Shown piece by piece: positions 43,633-51,173 of a stretch of 64,000 nt of DNA (positions are counted from its first letter, which is position 1; each line of letters begins with the position of its first letter). The notes under the pieces were generated by a model. The model worked only from the letters and a program-made list of their open reading frames with translations, did not search any database and had not been told where the DNA came from. Source of the DNA: CALXOJ01 sp034120015. Lineage in GTDB: Bacteria; Spirochaetota; Spirochaetia; JAFGXN01. The DNA is taken from contig JAXEIF010000031.1 in the NCBI GenBank assembly GCA_034120015.1, positions 1 to 64,000 on the forward strand, read 5' to 3'. A program made the position numbers and the translations under genes.

Positions 43633-44892
43633 AAGAGCGGCGGCCGCTGCGTTTTTCGAAACAAAACCGGTATCCGTAATGTTTCCCGCTTTGTCGAGAA
43701 TCAGCAGACGGTTGGTGTCGGTTTCGAATCCGCAGCCGGGTGCCGATACATCATTGACGGCAATGAAATCGGCATCGGCACGCTGGAGCCGGCGGAGAGC
43801 ATCCTCCCGTCGGCTGTTTTCATCCGGTTCGGGAAGCGCCCGAAACGCGGTAATCTGACTTTCGGGAGAGATCTTTCTCATTCGATCCAGTATTTTTTCC
43901 GTCGGAACCAGCGTTACGGTAATGCTTTTTTGCCCGTGAGTCGGAATCTTTCCTTCAAACCGGGTTTCCGGTTTCCAGTCACCGACGGCTGCGGCCGCAA
44001 TAATTTTGTCATAGCGGGTTTTTGTCAGCTCACGAATAACGGCAGCGGCCATTTCGTCCGAAGTTTCTCCTTTCAAAATGCGGATTCCTTCCGGCAGCCG
44101 GCAGCTGACTTTTCCGATAATCATCGTTACCCGGGCTCCCGCTTTCACCGCTTCTTCGGCAATGGCGGCTCCCATTTTTCCGCTGCTGTTGTTGGAAATC
44201 ACACGGACGCTGTCCAGATATTCGACCGTCCGTCCGGCCGTAATCAGAATGTGTTCGCCTTCCAAAAAATGTCCGGCATTCGCCGGATTGATTTTGCAAT
44301 GACCGGTAAGCCGGCAAAGAACTTCTTTCAGAATCGCTTCGTCGGTCGGAATTTTGGCTTTTCCTTCTTCGATGCGCGGTGTCATGACCGTGACGCCCCA
44401 GTTCCGTAAGCGTTCGATATTTTCTTTCACGGCGGGATGGCGGTACATCGGCTCGTGCATAGCGGGAACAATCATCACCGGAATTCCTTCCCCCAAAGCG
44501 GTTGTCGCAAAAGTAGTTACGGGAGTATCGTCAATTCCGCAGGCAATCTTTCCCAGTGTATTGGCAGTGGCCGGTGCAATCAGCAGTAAATCGGCTTTTG
44601 TCGAAGTGTTGCCCGCATACCGGACATGTTCGACAGCTCCCGTCAGAGTGGTGACCGGTGTGTTACCGGTAGCCCAGTGAATCAGTTCGGGACGAATCAG
44701 ACGGGTTGCCGCCCGGCTCATAACCGGAATGACTTCGGCTCCGTGTCTCATCAGAAGCCGGGCCAGATCGGAACTTTTCGAAACGGCAACACTGCCGCAG
44801 AGAGCCAGGATAATTTTTTTCCCTGAAAGATCATGAGAAAGCGTTCCCGTAATATCGATAGAGGGGTGCGGGTCATTTTCTTTCTTATGCAT
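43603..44892 (-). CDS. coaBC: Bifunctional CoaBC, archaeal-like
   Basis: This 429-aa protein carries the CoaC decarboxylase domain (about 20-190) with the histidine in AVEHVRYAGN and PATANTLGKIACGIDD. The CoaB ligase domain (about 205-429) has ITAGRTVEYLDSVRVISNN, SSGKMG and AAAVGDWKPE. It joins cysteine to 4-phosphopantothenate and decarboxylates it to 4-phosphopantetheine. Where bacterial CoaC usually has PAMN, this one reads PAMHEPMY, which I associate with archaeal CoaBC; an alignment should confirm this. It is the last gene of the pantoate-kinase operon, overlaps the decarboxylase by eight bases, and overlaps batE tail to tail. Confidence 0.93.
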   Translation of the reverse strand: MHKKENDPHPSIDITGTLSHDLSGKKIILALCGSVAVSKSSDLARLLMRHGAEVIPVMSRAATRLIRPELIHWATGNTPVTTLTGAVEHVRYAGNTSTKADLLLIAPATANTLGKIACGIDDTPVTTFATTALGEGIPVMIVPAMHEPMYRHPAVKENIERLRNWGVTVMTPRIEEGKAKIPTDEAILKEVLCRLTGHCKINPANAGHFLEGEHILITAGRTVEYLDSVRVISNNSSGKMGAAIAEEAVKAGARVTMIIGKVSCRLPEGIRILKGETSDEMAAAVIRELTKTRYDKIIAAAAVGDWKPETRFEGKIPTHGQKSITVTLVPTEKILDRMRKISPESQITAFRALPEPDENSRREDALRRLQRADADFIAVNDVSAPGCGFETDTNRLLILDKAGNITDTGFVSKNAAAAALLRCLADNGK

Positions 44893-46054
44893 GAGTTTCT
44901 CCTGTCATTCTTTTTAGGTCTTTCAGAAAACGGCGAATCGTGCGTACAGTAACGTGGGGCATGACCACTATGCGAAAATAATCGCCGAAGAGAGAGACCG
45001 CCCAGCCGTCGGCACGCAGTTTTTCGTTTAACTGTTCCGGCGGTATGCGTGTCGAACGGAAAGCAACAACATTGATTTCCGGATGTTTAATACAGCGGAT
45101 GCCGTCGATTTCTTCGAGTTCCCGGGCAAGAAAAAGAGCCAGCCGCATGCATTTGCGGACAGTTTCCGTATAGCCCTTTTCGCCGAGGCGGACCATTTGC
45201 GCCCAGTTGGCCAGAACCGCTGCACCGCTGCGGGTTCCGACCAGAGTATAGTGTCTGGTTTTTCCGCCGGCCAGGTAGGAAACATCGAATGCCGCACTGT
45301 CGGCCAGTTCCCGGTCACGGTAGAGAATGCAACCTCCGGGAGTGATTCCCCGTCCCATTTTATGAGGATCGATTGTAACGGAACAGACACCTTCAACGGA
45401 AAAGTCAAACGGCTTGGTCGGATATCCCGCCTTTTCCAGAAACGGAAGAACGAAACCTCCGAAAGCCGCATCGACATGAAAATAAAGACTGTGTTTGCGG
45501 GCAAGTGCCGCCAAGGCGGGAATATCGTCAATCGATCCTGTTCCCGTAGTTCCCGCTATGCCGATAAGAGCCATTGTTCTGTCTGATATTTTTGCGGCAG
45601 CCGCTTTGATGTTGATTGAATAATCTTCGTTGTGGGGAATCAGTATCGGGTGCAGATCCATCATTTCCGCTGCCTTAAAAAAGGAAAAGTGGGCACAGTC
45701 CGAAAGAATGATTTCCCGTCGGGACGCTTCACTTCGTTTTTTTGCCGTCAGCAGAGCCAGAAAATTGGCCTCGGTTCCTCCCGTTGTAAAAACGCCCGCT
45801 GCCCGGGAATTACCGAGCAGAGAACCGAGCATTTGAATCGCTTCCTGTTCGATTTCGGCAGTACCGGGACACAAACCGGGGTCGCCGAGATTTTTACCGA
45901 TGTATTTTCGAAAAAGGCGGCCGGCGTAAACCGGCGGCACGGAGCACATGCTCCCGATGATTTTTCCGCTTCGAAAAGAGAAATCTTTTTTCAGTTTTTT
46001 CCCGAGAAACGATGCTGTCTTAAACTTTGAAAACGGGCGTTTCGGGAACAGCAT
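44885..46054 (-). CDS. PLP-dependent L-aspartate decarboxylase, MfnA-like
   Basis: I chose the ATG at 46054 (389 aa), which overlaps the panB stop as TGATG; the longer open frame runs inside panB. Group II decarboxylase features are present: GVFTTGGTEANFLAL, HVDAAFGGFVLPFL, and the PLP lysine in TIDPHKMGRGITPGG. The size matches archaeal MfnA, which decarboxylates aspartate or tyrosine, rather than the pyruvoyl enzyme PanD. The operon setting with phosphopantothenate synthetase, which needs beta-alanine, argues for aspartate as substrate. Tyrosine or glutamate activity cannot be ruled out from sequence. Confidence 0.88.
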   Translation of the reverse strand: MLFPKRPFSKFKTASFLGKKLKKDFSFRSGKIIGSMCSVPPVYAGRLFRKYIGKNLGDPGLCPGTAEIEQEAIQMLGSLLGNSRAAGVFTTGGTEANFLALLTAKKRSEASRREIILSDCAHFSFFKAAEMMDLHPILIPHNEDYSINIKAAAAKISDRTMALIGIAGTTGTGSIDDIPALAALARKHSLYFHVDAAFGGFVLPFLEKAGYPTKPFDFSVEGVCSVTIDPHKMGRGITPGGCILYRDRELADSAAFDVSYLAGGKTRHYTLVGTRSGAAVLANWAQMVRLGEKGYTETVRKCMRLALFLARELEEIDGIRCIKHPEINVVAFRSTRIPPEQLNEKLRADGWAVSLFGDYFRIVVMPHVTVRTIRRFLKDLKRMTGETHA

Positions 46055-46821
46055 CAGCGGTAAGACTCTGCTTCGGCAGGATAGCTGCCGGATTGAACAT
46101 CGCCGATATAGGTTTTTACCGCATTCGTAATGACAGAATGAAGATCGGCATATCTTCTGACAAATTTGGCCCCCCTGGCGGCTTTCATTCCGAGCATATC
46201 GTTGATAACGAGCACCTGTCCGTCGCAGCGGTTGCCGGCCCCGATTCCGATGGTCGGAATCGCAATTGATTCGGTAATTTCCGCTGCCAAAGCGGCTGAA
46301 GTACATTCGATGACGGTCATAAAAGCCCCTTCACGGCAAAGAGCCTGTGCTTCGGCTTTCAGACGTATTTTTTCGCTTTCTTCTTTTCCTCTGACTTTAA
46401 AATCTTCGGCTGTCTGGGGCAACAGTCCGATGTGGGCACAGACCGGAATTCCGGCATCGGTAACGGCTTTTACAATTCCCGTCGCAAAGCCTTCGAGTTT
46501 AACGGCATCACAGCCGGCATTTTTTAAACGCCGTGCGTTGACGACAGCTGTTTCGGCGGTTTCATAACTGAGATGCGGCATATCGCCGATCACAAATGTC
46601 TTCGGAGCCCCGGCTCTGACCGCACGGATATGGTATTCCATCTGTTCCATTGTCACCACCCGTGTGGTTTCGGCTCCCTGGAAGACATTTCCCAGACTGT
46701 CACCGACCAGAATCAGATCAATCCCGGCTTCTTCAAGAAGAGCGGCCGTGGCCGCATCGTAGGCGGTGAGCATCGTCAGCCGCTTTCCCGTTTCTCTGTA
46801 TTTGCGGAATGGCTGTGTCAT
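46054..46821 (-). CDS. panB: 3-methyl-2-oxobutanoate hydroxymethyltransferase
   Basis: This 255-aa enzyme has LTAYDAATA at the N-terminus, LVGDSLGNVFQG (metal site), GDMPHLSYET, AVKLEG, CAHIGLLPQ and IPTIGIGAGNRCDGQVLV. It makes ketopantoate from alpha-ketoisovalerate and methylene-tetrahydrofolate, the first step toward CoA. The ketopantoate reductase needed next (PanE or IlvC) is not in this window. ATGA coupling to the ligase gene upstream and TGATG to the decarboxylase downstream place it centrally in the operon. Confidence 0.95.
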   Translation of the reverse strand: MTQPFRKYRETGKRLTMLTAYDAATAALLEEAGIDLILVGDSLGNVFQGAETTRVVTMEQMEYHIRAVRAGAPKTFVIGDMPHLSYETAETAVVNARRLKNAGCDAVKLEGFATGIVKAVTDAGIPVCAHIGLLPQTAEDFKVRGKEESEKIRLKAEAQALCREGAFMTVIECTSAALAAEITESIAIPTIGIGAGNRCDGQVLVINDMLGMKAARGAKFVRRYADLHSVITNAVKTYIGDVQSGSYPAEAESYR

Positions 46822-47567
46822 GAATTCCTCCGAATTGCCGCTTCGGCTTCTTTCAAAACGGCGGTATTATCGTAAGCAGCCAGAACCGCCCGGCGTTCTT
46901 CCGTTGTCAGTGCGGCTGCCTCTTTGATTTTTTGAATCAGCAGCGGCATGACGCGAACGACATTGTCGACAATGGTTATTGTTCCCGAAACTGCCGATCG
47001 GGAAAGAGGGTTTAAGTCGATAACAATCGTTTTTTTTCCGTTTTTCACCAATGCCTCGGCGCGGTCGCCGTCTTCCAAAGGAATAATGACCGTATCGGCC
47101 ACAGCAATTCCGTTTTTGTCTACGATTCTGCGTGCGTGATCCATTGATGACAGACGAATCGTATCGGTTTTTTTCAATCCGAGAATCGATTTGACGCCGT
47201 GCCGTTTCAGATGACGGTAAATGGCCCGTTCCCGTTTCGGTGTCCGGTAAAAAAGATTGACTTCGATTCCCAGCGGAGAGACCGCCTGAATGGCGGCAAT
47301 ATCGTCCGGACAGAGAGCGGCCAGATTGCCGTTGACGGAGAGAATCGGCCGTTCCGATTCCAGAATCAGTGCAGCGGCGGCTTCGATTGCCTTTTCGGCA
47401 AACGGGGCTGTTTTTTCTCCCAACAGATAGTCAAACGCTTCTCCGCGGCCGTGGGCAATCAGACCCGATTCGGCAACAATGTGTTTTTTTCCGCCTTCCG
47501 TAATCAGATGACGCATCAGCAGTGACTGATAACGGGGATGCGAGGGGGTGATATCTTTTAAGCTCAT
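46818..47567 (-). CDS. 4-phosphopantoate--beta-alanine ligase (archaeal phosphopantothenate synthetase)
   Basis: I chose the ATG at 47567 (249 aa), in an ATGA overlap with pantoate kinase. The sequence follows the archaeal PPS (DUF137) family along its full length: PSHPRYQSLLMRHLITEG, ESGLIAHGRGEAFDYLLGE, VNGNLAALCPDDI, ADTVIIPLEDGDRAEALV, IDLNPLSRSA and ITIVDN. The enzyme condenses 4-phosphopantoate with beta-alanine using ATP. In archaea it replaces bacterial PanC, and the order of phosphorylation and condensation is reversed. Its presence in an otherwise bacterial gene set is exceptional and points to transfer or a little-known bacterial lineage of the pathway. Confidence 0.93.
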   Translation of the reverse strand: MSLKDITPSHPRYQSLLMRHLITEGGKKHIVAESGLIAHGRGEAFDYLLGEKTAPFAEKAIEAAAALILESERPILSVNGNLAALCPDDIAAIQAVSPLGIEVNLFYRTPKRERAIYRHLKRHGVKSILGLKKTDTIRLSSMDHARRIVDKNGIAVADTVIIPLEDGDRAEALVKNGKKTIVIDLNPLSRSAVSGTITIVDNVVRVMPLLIQKIKEAAALTTEERRAVLAAYDNTAVLKEAEAAIRRNS

Positions 47568-48466
47568 AATATACGGGCTCCTCGACTGCAAATTTTCGAG
47601 ATTAGTATATCATTTTTGAAATTCTTTTTCAGTATTTTTCTTAAATTTTGTGCTTCCTTTCGGGTATTGCAGAAGGTATAGATTCCGTCTCCGAACATCA
47701 GCATGGCCGGCCGGTAACCGAGTTTCCGTATGAGGTCGGCTGCTTTTAACCCGTTTTGTGAAAAAAGATTAACCTCCTCGGAAAAGTGCGACGCTTCTTC
47801 CAAAAAACGCTCCGGTGTCGGTTCTTCACGAAGCCGTTGCAGGTGCGCTTCGCCGTTGCGGTTGATGTCGGCGCGGATTTTCGGATCGGAAAGCGAACCG
47901 ACAGTGGACAGCGGTCCGAAAAGAACAAATACGGCATACAGCGGCCGCTCCGGAGAAAAACCGTCGATTTCTCCGTAGGGCGGGGTGCCCGGTTTCAGCC
48001 GCAGTTCGAAACCGCCTTTGCGTTCGCCGACGACCGTTCCCAAACCGGTTTTACACAATACATCGGCCGAGTGGGCGACGGCAGCTGCCCGATCTTCACT
48101 CAAAGGGAATCCGTACAAACGGTTCAGGGCAAAGGCAAGACTGAGAGCTCCCGACCCGGACGTTCCGAAGCCGGCGCCCTGCGGCGCCGATACATAATGT
48201 CTGACAGACAGCGGCTCGGGGCAGAGACCCGCTGTTTCGAAAAAGAGTGAGACAGTTTTCAGGGAAACGGGAGCATCGGCAACCGATCCGTTGATTTTGA
48301 CAACCGTTTTCTTTCGTGCGGAACGGCGGACAACACGGGTCAGTGTACCGGCGGAAATACAAAATCCGGCCCCTGTGGAGCCGGACTGTTCCGGATAAAC
48401 CGAGGCATCCTGTATGGTAAAGAATCCGGTAATGTGAGCCGGACTGAACGCTTTTCCGTAACGCAT
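47564..48466 (-). CDS. Pantoate kinase (archaeal GHMP-kinase type)
   Basis: I chose the ATG at 48466 (300 aa), directly behind a promoter and giving the family N-terminus MRYGKAFSPAHITGFF. Further archaeal pantoate-kinase features are GSTGAGFCISAGTLTRV and the GHMP ATP-binding loop SAPQGAGFGTSGSGALSLA. The longer open frame toward 48688 lies in the E2 gene and is not coding. The enzyme phosphorylates pantoate before beta-alanine is attached. The next gene encodes the matching ligase, so other GHMP functions such as homoserine or mevalonate kinase are unlikely. It heads the operon and appears leaderless. Confidence 0.92.
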   Translation of the reverse strand: MRYGKAFSPAHITGFFTIQDASVYPEQSGSTGAGFCISAGTLTRVVRRSARKKTVVKINGSVADAPVSLKTVSLFFETAGLCPEPLSVRHYVSAPQGAGFGTSGSGALSLAFALNRLYGFPLSEDRAAAVAHSADVLCKTGLGTVVGERKGGFELRLKPGTPPYGEIDGFSPERPLYAVFVLFGPLSTVGSLSDPKIRADINRNGEAHLQRLREEPTPERFLEEASHFSEEVNLFSQNGLKAADLIRKLGYRPAMLMFGDGIYTFCNTRKEAQNLRKILKKNFKNDILISKICSRGARIL

Positions 48467-48471
48467 GCCCC

Positions 48472-48500
48472 AGTATAATGTTTTTTTCAAAAAAAGTAAA
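48472..48500 (-). promoter_or_regulatory. Promoter of the CoA operon, predicted leaderless
   Basis: Minus-strand TTTACT (48500-48495), 17 bases and TATACT (48477-48472), then only GGGGC before the ATG of pantoate kinase at 48466. The -35 box starts on the base right after the stop codon of the E2 gene, so the promoter is packed exactly between the two genes. Confidence 0.7.
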
Positions 48501-49436
48501 TCAGACCCACCTGTCGATTTCCTGCGGATTGGCGATAATTTCGGCAATCCGATCCTGGAAGGGCAGAAGCTGACCGAAGTCGACCGCTCTGTGATCGAAG
48601 GTGCAGCAGAGCGGCAGAATCTTTCTGATCCCGATTTTCTGCTGTCCGTCGGTATCGGTATAAACACCGGGACGATCCTGGACCGCATTCAGTCCGACAA
48701 CAAATACCTGCGGAGCAATGATTTCCAGAACCGTTACGGCTCCTTTCTGATGACGGTTAATCGAACCGATATTGGAAACCAGTGTGGTCGCTCCGAAAAT
48801 ATCGTCCGGTGTCAGACGGTCTTTTTCCGGAATTTTGTAATATTCTTTTCTTTCTTTACGGGAAATCCGGCGTACTTTGTGTTTTCCGATCAGGTTCGGA
48901 AAAATTTGTTTGAGGGAAGAAAGTTTAAAACTCTTCAGATCGGAAATCTTTTCACCGAAACTGACTTTATAAAGCAGTTCCGGTATAATTGTATTTTTCA
49001 GACGACGGGCAATATCATTAATATAATCGGTGATTTCGTGCAGATTTTTGTTGCCGACATCTTTGACAATCGGAGTGAACATTTCGCCTGTTTCGAGCAG
49101 CCACGGCAAGGCAATGTTGATTTCTTTTGCGATTTTGTGAACACCCCGTGCCGTCGAAGCGGAATATTCGAGGTTGGAGTTCAGTTCGGGAGCCGCTTTC
49201 AAGCCTTCGGCAATCACTTTCAGCATCAGGGTGTTAAAGGAGATTTTGCCGTTTTGGGAAAAGCGTTCTTTATTCTCCTGGAAGTATTTAAAAAAGTCGG
49301 TAATATCGGCATCGTAAACATAAGAGACATGCGGAATTTCGTTCCACGATTTTTGCGTCATGTAAGCAACCATTTTTCTCTGAATACCGAAGATTCTTTT
49401 TTCCGTGAAAGTAATTCCTTTCCCCATTTGACTCAT
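48501..49436 (-). CDS. Stand-alone E2 acyltransferase catalytic domain
   Basis: This 311-aa protein corresponds to the catalytic domain of 2-oxoacid dehydrogenase E2 enzymes. The active-site histidine is in CTFDHRAVDFG (HxxxD), with LVSNIGSI before it and the helix RKMVAYMTQKSWNEIPHVSY near the N-terminus. The lipoyl and E3-binding domains are absent, and no E1 or E3 genes are nearby. It may be a free CoA-dependent acyltransferase; the acyl donor and acceptor are unknown. AAGGAG precedes the ATG at 49436. It ends at the CoA-operon promoter, and read-through into that operon is possible. Confidence 0.85.
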   Translation of the reverse strand: MSQMGKGITFTEKRIFGIQRKMVAYMTQKSWNEIPHVSYVYDADITDFFKYFQENKERFSQNGKISFNTLMLKVIAEGLKAAPELNSNLEYSASTARGVHKIAKEINIALPWLLETGEMFTPIVKDVGNKNLHEITDYINDIARRLKNTIIPELLYKVSFGEKISDLKSFKLSSLKQIFPNLIGKHKVRRISRKERKEYYKIPEKDRLTPDDIFGATTLVSNIGSINRHQKGAVTVLEIIAPQVFVVGLNAVQDRPGVYTDTDGQQKIGIRKILPLCCTFDHRAVDFGQLLPFQDRIAEIIANPQEIDRWV

Positions 49437-49468
49437 AACTGTTTGTCTCCTTTTATTTATTTAAACCG

Positions 49469-49474
49469 ATTATA
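49469..49474 (-). promoter_or_regulatory. -10 box TATAAT of the E2 gene
   Basis: Minus-strand TATAAT (49474-49469) with a T-rich, weak -35 region. The leader has AAGGAG ten bases before the ATG at 49436. Confidence 0.55.
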
Positions 49475-49529
49475 TAATCTTTTTCGGGAAAAAAAATTAA
49501 AAATCTATTAAAAAAAACGGAAATTATAG

Positions 49530-49535
49530 TATAAT
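49530..49535 (+). promoter_or_regulatory. -10 box TATAAT of pyrBI
   Basis: Perfect TATAAT (49530-49535) with a weak AT-rich -35 region. It is followed by GGAGGTGG and the ATG at 49552, a conventional short leader with a strong ribosome-binding site. Confidence 0.6.
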
Positions 49536-49551
49536 ACCGTGGAGGTGGCTT

Positions 49552-51135
49552 ATGACTGCACGTTTTAAAGGACGAAGTTTATCGGTTATCAATGATTTGA
49601 GTGTTGACGAGCAGCTGTTTCTGTACCGGAAAACAAGAGAACTGAAGGAAGCCTTTCGTGCCGGAGAGTCACTCGATCGTTTTCGGCTGAACAACAGAGA
49701 ATCGTCGTTTTATCTGCTTTTTCTTGAAGACAGTACACGGACAAAAGAAAGTTTTCGGAATGCGGCCGCTTTTCACGGCGGACGGGTTAATCTTTTCGAT
49801 TCGGCTGCTTCTTCATTTAACAAGATGGAAAGCATCACCGATACCGTCAAAATGCTTGTCGGCTATGCGCCGACATCGACTTTTATTATCCGCAGCCGTC
49901 TCGAAGGTTTGACAACCTATTTGGATTCGACGCTCGGAGAGTACTGTCTGCACAGACAAATTCCGAAACCGGTTTTTATCAATGCGGGAGACGGTAAACA
50001 CGAACATCCGACTCAGGAGCTGTTGGATGAATTCAGTTTTCTCGAACAGAAAAACTGGGATCGCAGCTCGATTCATCTGGCAATTGTCGGAGACCTGTTC
50101 CACGGACGGACAGTTCATTCGAAAGTCAACGGTCTGAAAATTTTCGAATCGGTTCGCGTCGATCTGATTGCCCCGCAGGAGCTGATGATGCCGGATCATT
50201 ATATCGACGAAATGAAAGAGAACGGTTTTTCTGTCCGTATTTTTTCCTCGATTGACGAATATCTGGCTCAGACCGATATTGCCTGTATATGGTATTTTAC
50301 GAGACTTCAGCTGGAACGGATGGGAGATGAGATTCTGGAAAAGGCCGATTCGTTACGGAAAGCGGTCACATTCCGACAGGATTTTATGCCGTTACTGAAG
50401 CCGCAAACCCGCTTTTATCATCCTCTTCCCCGGCATAAAGAGCATCCGACGATTCCGACTTTCCTGGACAATACCGAGTTAAACGGATGGGATTTGCAGT
50501 CGATTAACGGCTATTTTACGCGGATTATCGAAATCGGTTTGCTTAACGGTCTTTACGATGAAGAAGCGGAAGCACAGCTGCCTTCTGTTACCGGAAAACC
50601 GTCCGAAGTCTCATCGTTTGTAAAAGAAATGCCTCTGAATTCCCGGCCGAAAGTATCCGAATATAAAGTGGGAATTAAACCGGTTGAAAACGGAATTGTA
50701 ATTGATCATATTTCCTGCGGTTCCTCAATCGAGGGGATTTGGAGCAATATTGACAGAATTCGCAAAGTGCTGAACCTGAATGTCCGAAGTTCGCACGGTG
50801 TCTATCATCGTAACGATCCGGCTTACTTTAAAGGAATTATTTCTTTACCCGATATTCTTTCTTTTTCACAGAAAGATGTCAAGAAACTGGCTGCGATTTC
50901 ACCCGGCTGTACAATTAATTTTATCAGGGATTCGCAGGTTTATAAAAAATTGCGGTTGGATATGCCTCCGCGTGTTTACGGTTTTGCCGAAATTTCCTGT
51001 AAAAACGAAGCCTGCATTTCGCATGCCTCGCATCACGAACCGGTCATGACCGAGTTTTTACAGGCAGGAGAAAACACGTTTAAATGCAAATACTGTGAAA
51101 AGCCGTTTCATTTCGATGAAATTTGGGATTTGTAG
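49552..51135 (+). CDS. pyrBI: Fused aspartate carbamoyltransferase, catalytic plus regulatory chain
   Basis: This 527-aa protein joins PyrB (about 1-345) to PyrI (about 375-527). PyrB motifs are STRTKESF at 61-68 (carbamoyl-phosphate binding), HPTQELLDEF, and HPLPRH near residue 297. The PyrI part has VIDHISCGSS and a zinc site formed by CKNEACIS and CKYCEKPF. It makes carbamoyl-aspartate, the committed step of pyrimidine synthesis. The fusion fixes a 1:1 ratio of catalytic and regulatory chains. Similar fusions are known from a few bacteria, including, I believe, treponemes and Thermotoga. A hairpin terminator follows. Confidence 0.92.
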   Translation: MTARFKGRSLSVINDLSVDEQLFLYRKTRELKEAFRAGESLDRFRLNNRESSFYLLFLEDSTRTKESFRNAAAFHGGRVNLFDSAASSFNKMESITDTVKMLVGYAPTSTFIIRSRLEGLTTYLDSTLGEYCLHRQIPKPVFINAGDGKHEHPTQELLDEFSFLEQKNWDRSSIHLAIVGDLFHGRTVHSKVNGLKIFESVRVDLIAPQELMMPDHYIDEMKENGFSVRIFSSIDEYLAQTDIACIWYFTRLQLERMGDEILEKADSLRKAVTFRQDFMPLLKPQTRFYHPLPRHKEHPTIPTFLDNTELNGWDLQSINGYFTRIIEIGLLNGLYDEEAEAQLPSVTGKPSEVSSFVKEMPLNSRPKVSEYKVGIKPVENGIVIDHISCGSSIEGIWSNIDRIRKVLNLNVRSSHGVYHRNDPAYFKGIISLPDILSFSQKDVKKLAAISPGCTINFIRDSQVYKKLRLDMPPRVYGFAEISCKNEACISHASHHEPVMTEFLQAGENTFKCKYCEKPFHFDEIWDL

Positions 51136-51144
51136 TTTTTCGAG

Positions 51145-51173
51145 AAAAACCGCCGGTCTCATGAGGCCGGCGG
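51145..51173. terminator. Bidirectional terminator overlapping the end of the ParB-like gene
   Basis: CCGCCGG (51150-51156) pairs with CCGGCGG (51167-51173), and an inner CTC/GAG extends the stem. On the minus strand it is followed by TTTTT (51149-51145), a strong intrinsic terminator; the plus-strand tail is less T-rich. The last codons of the ParB-like gene are encoded within the stem. Confidence 0.78.

Noticed and set aside
46055..46306. N-terminal extension of the decarboxylase frame
   Set aside because: It is an out-of-frame reading of panB with an odd Cys/Arg-rich composition; the TGATG junction at 46054 gives the normal enzyme length.
47564..48466. GHMP kinase read as homoserine, mevalonate or shikimate kinase
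   Set aside because: The HITGFF and GSTGAGFCI features and the coupled phosphopantothenate synthetase gene fit pantoate kinase; no threonine, mevalonate or aromatic genes are nearby.
48467..48688. In-frame upstream extension of the pantoate kinase frame (74 residues)
   Set aside because: It lies antisense-free but inside the E2 gene's 3' end, has no family similarity, and the true family N-terminus and a promoter sit at 48466.
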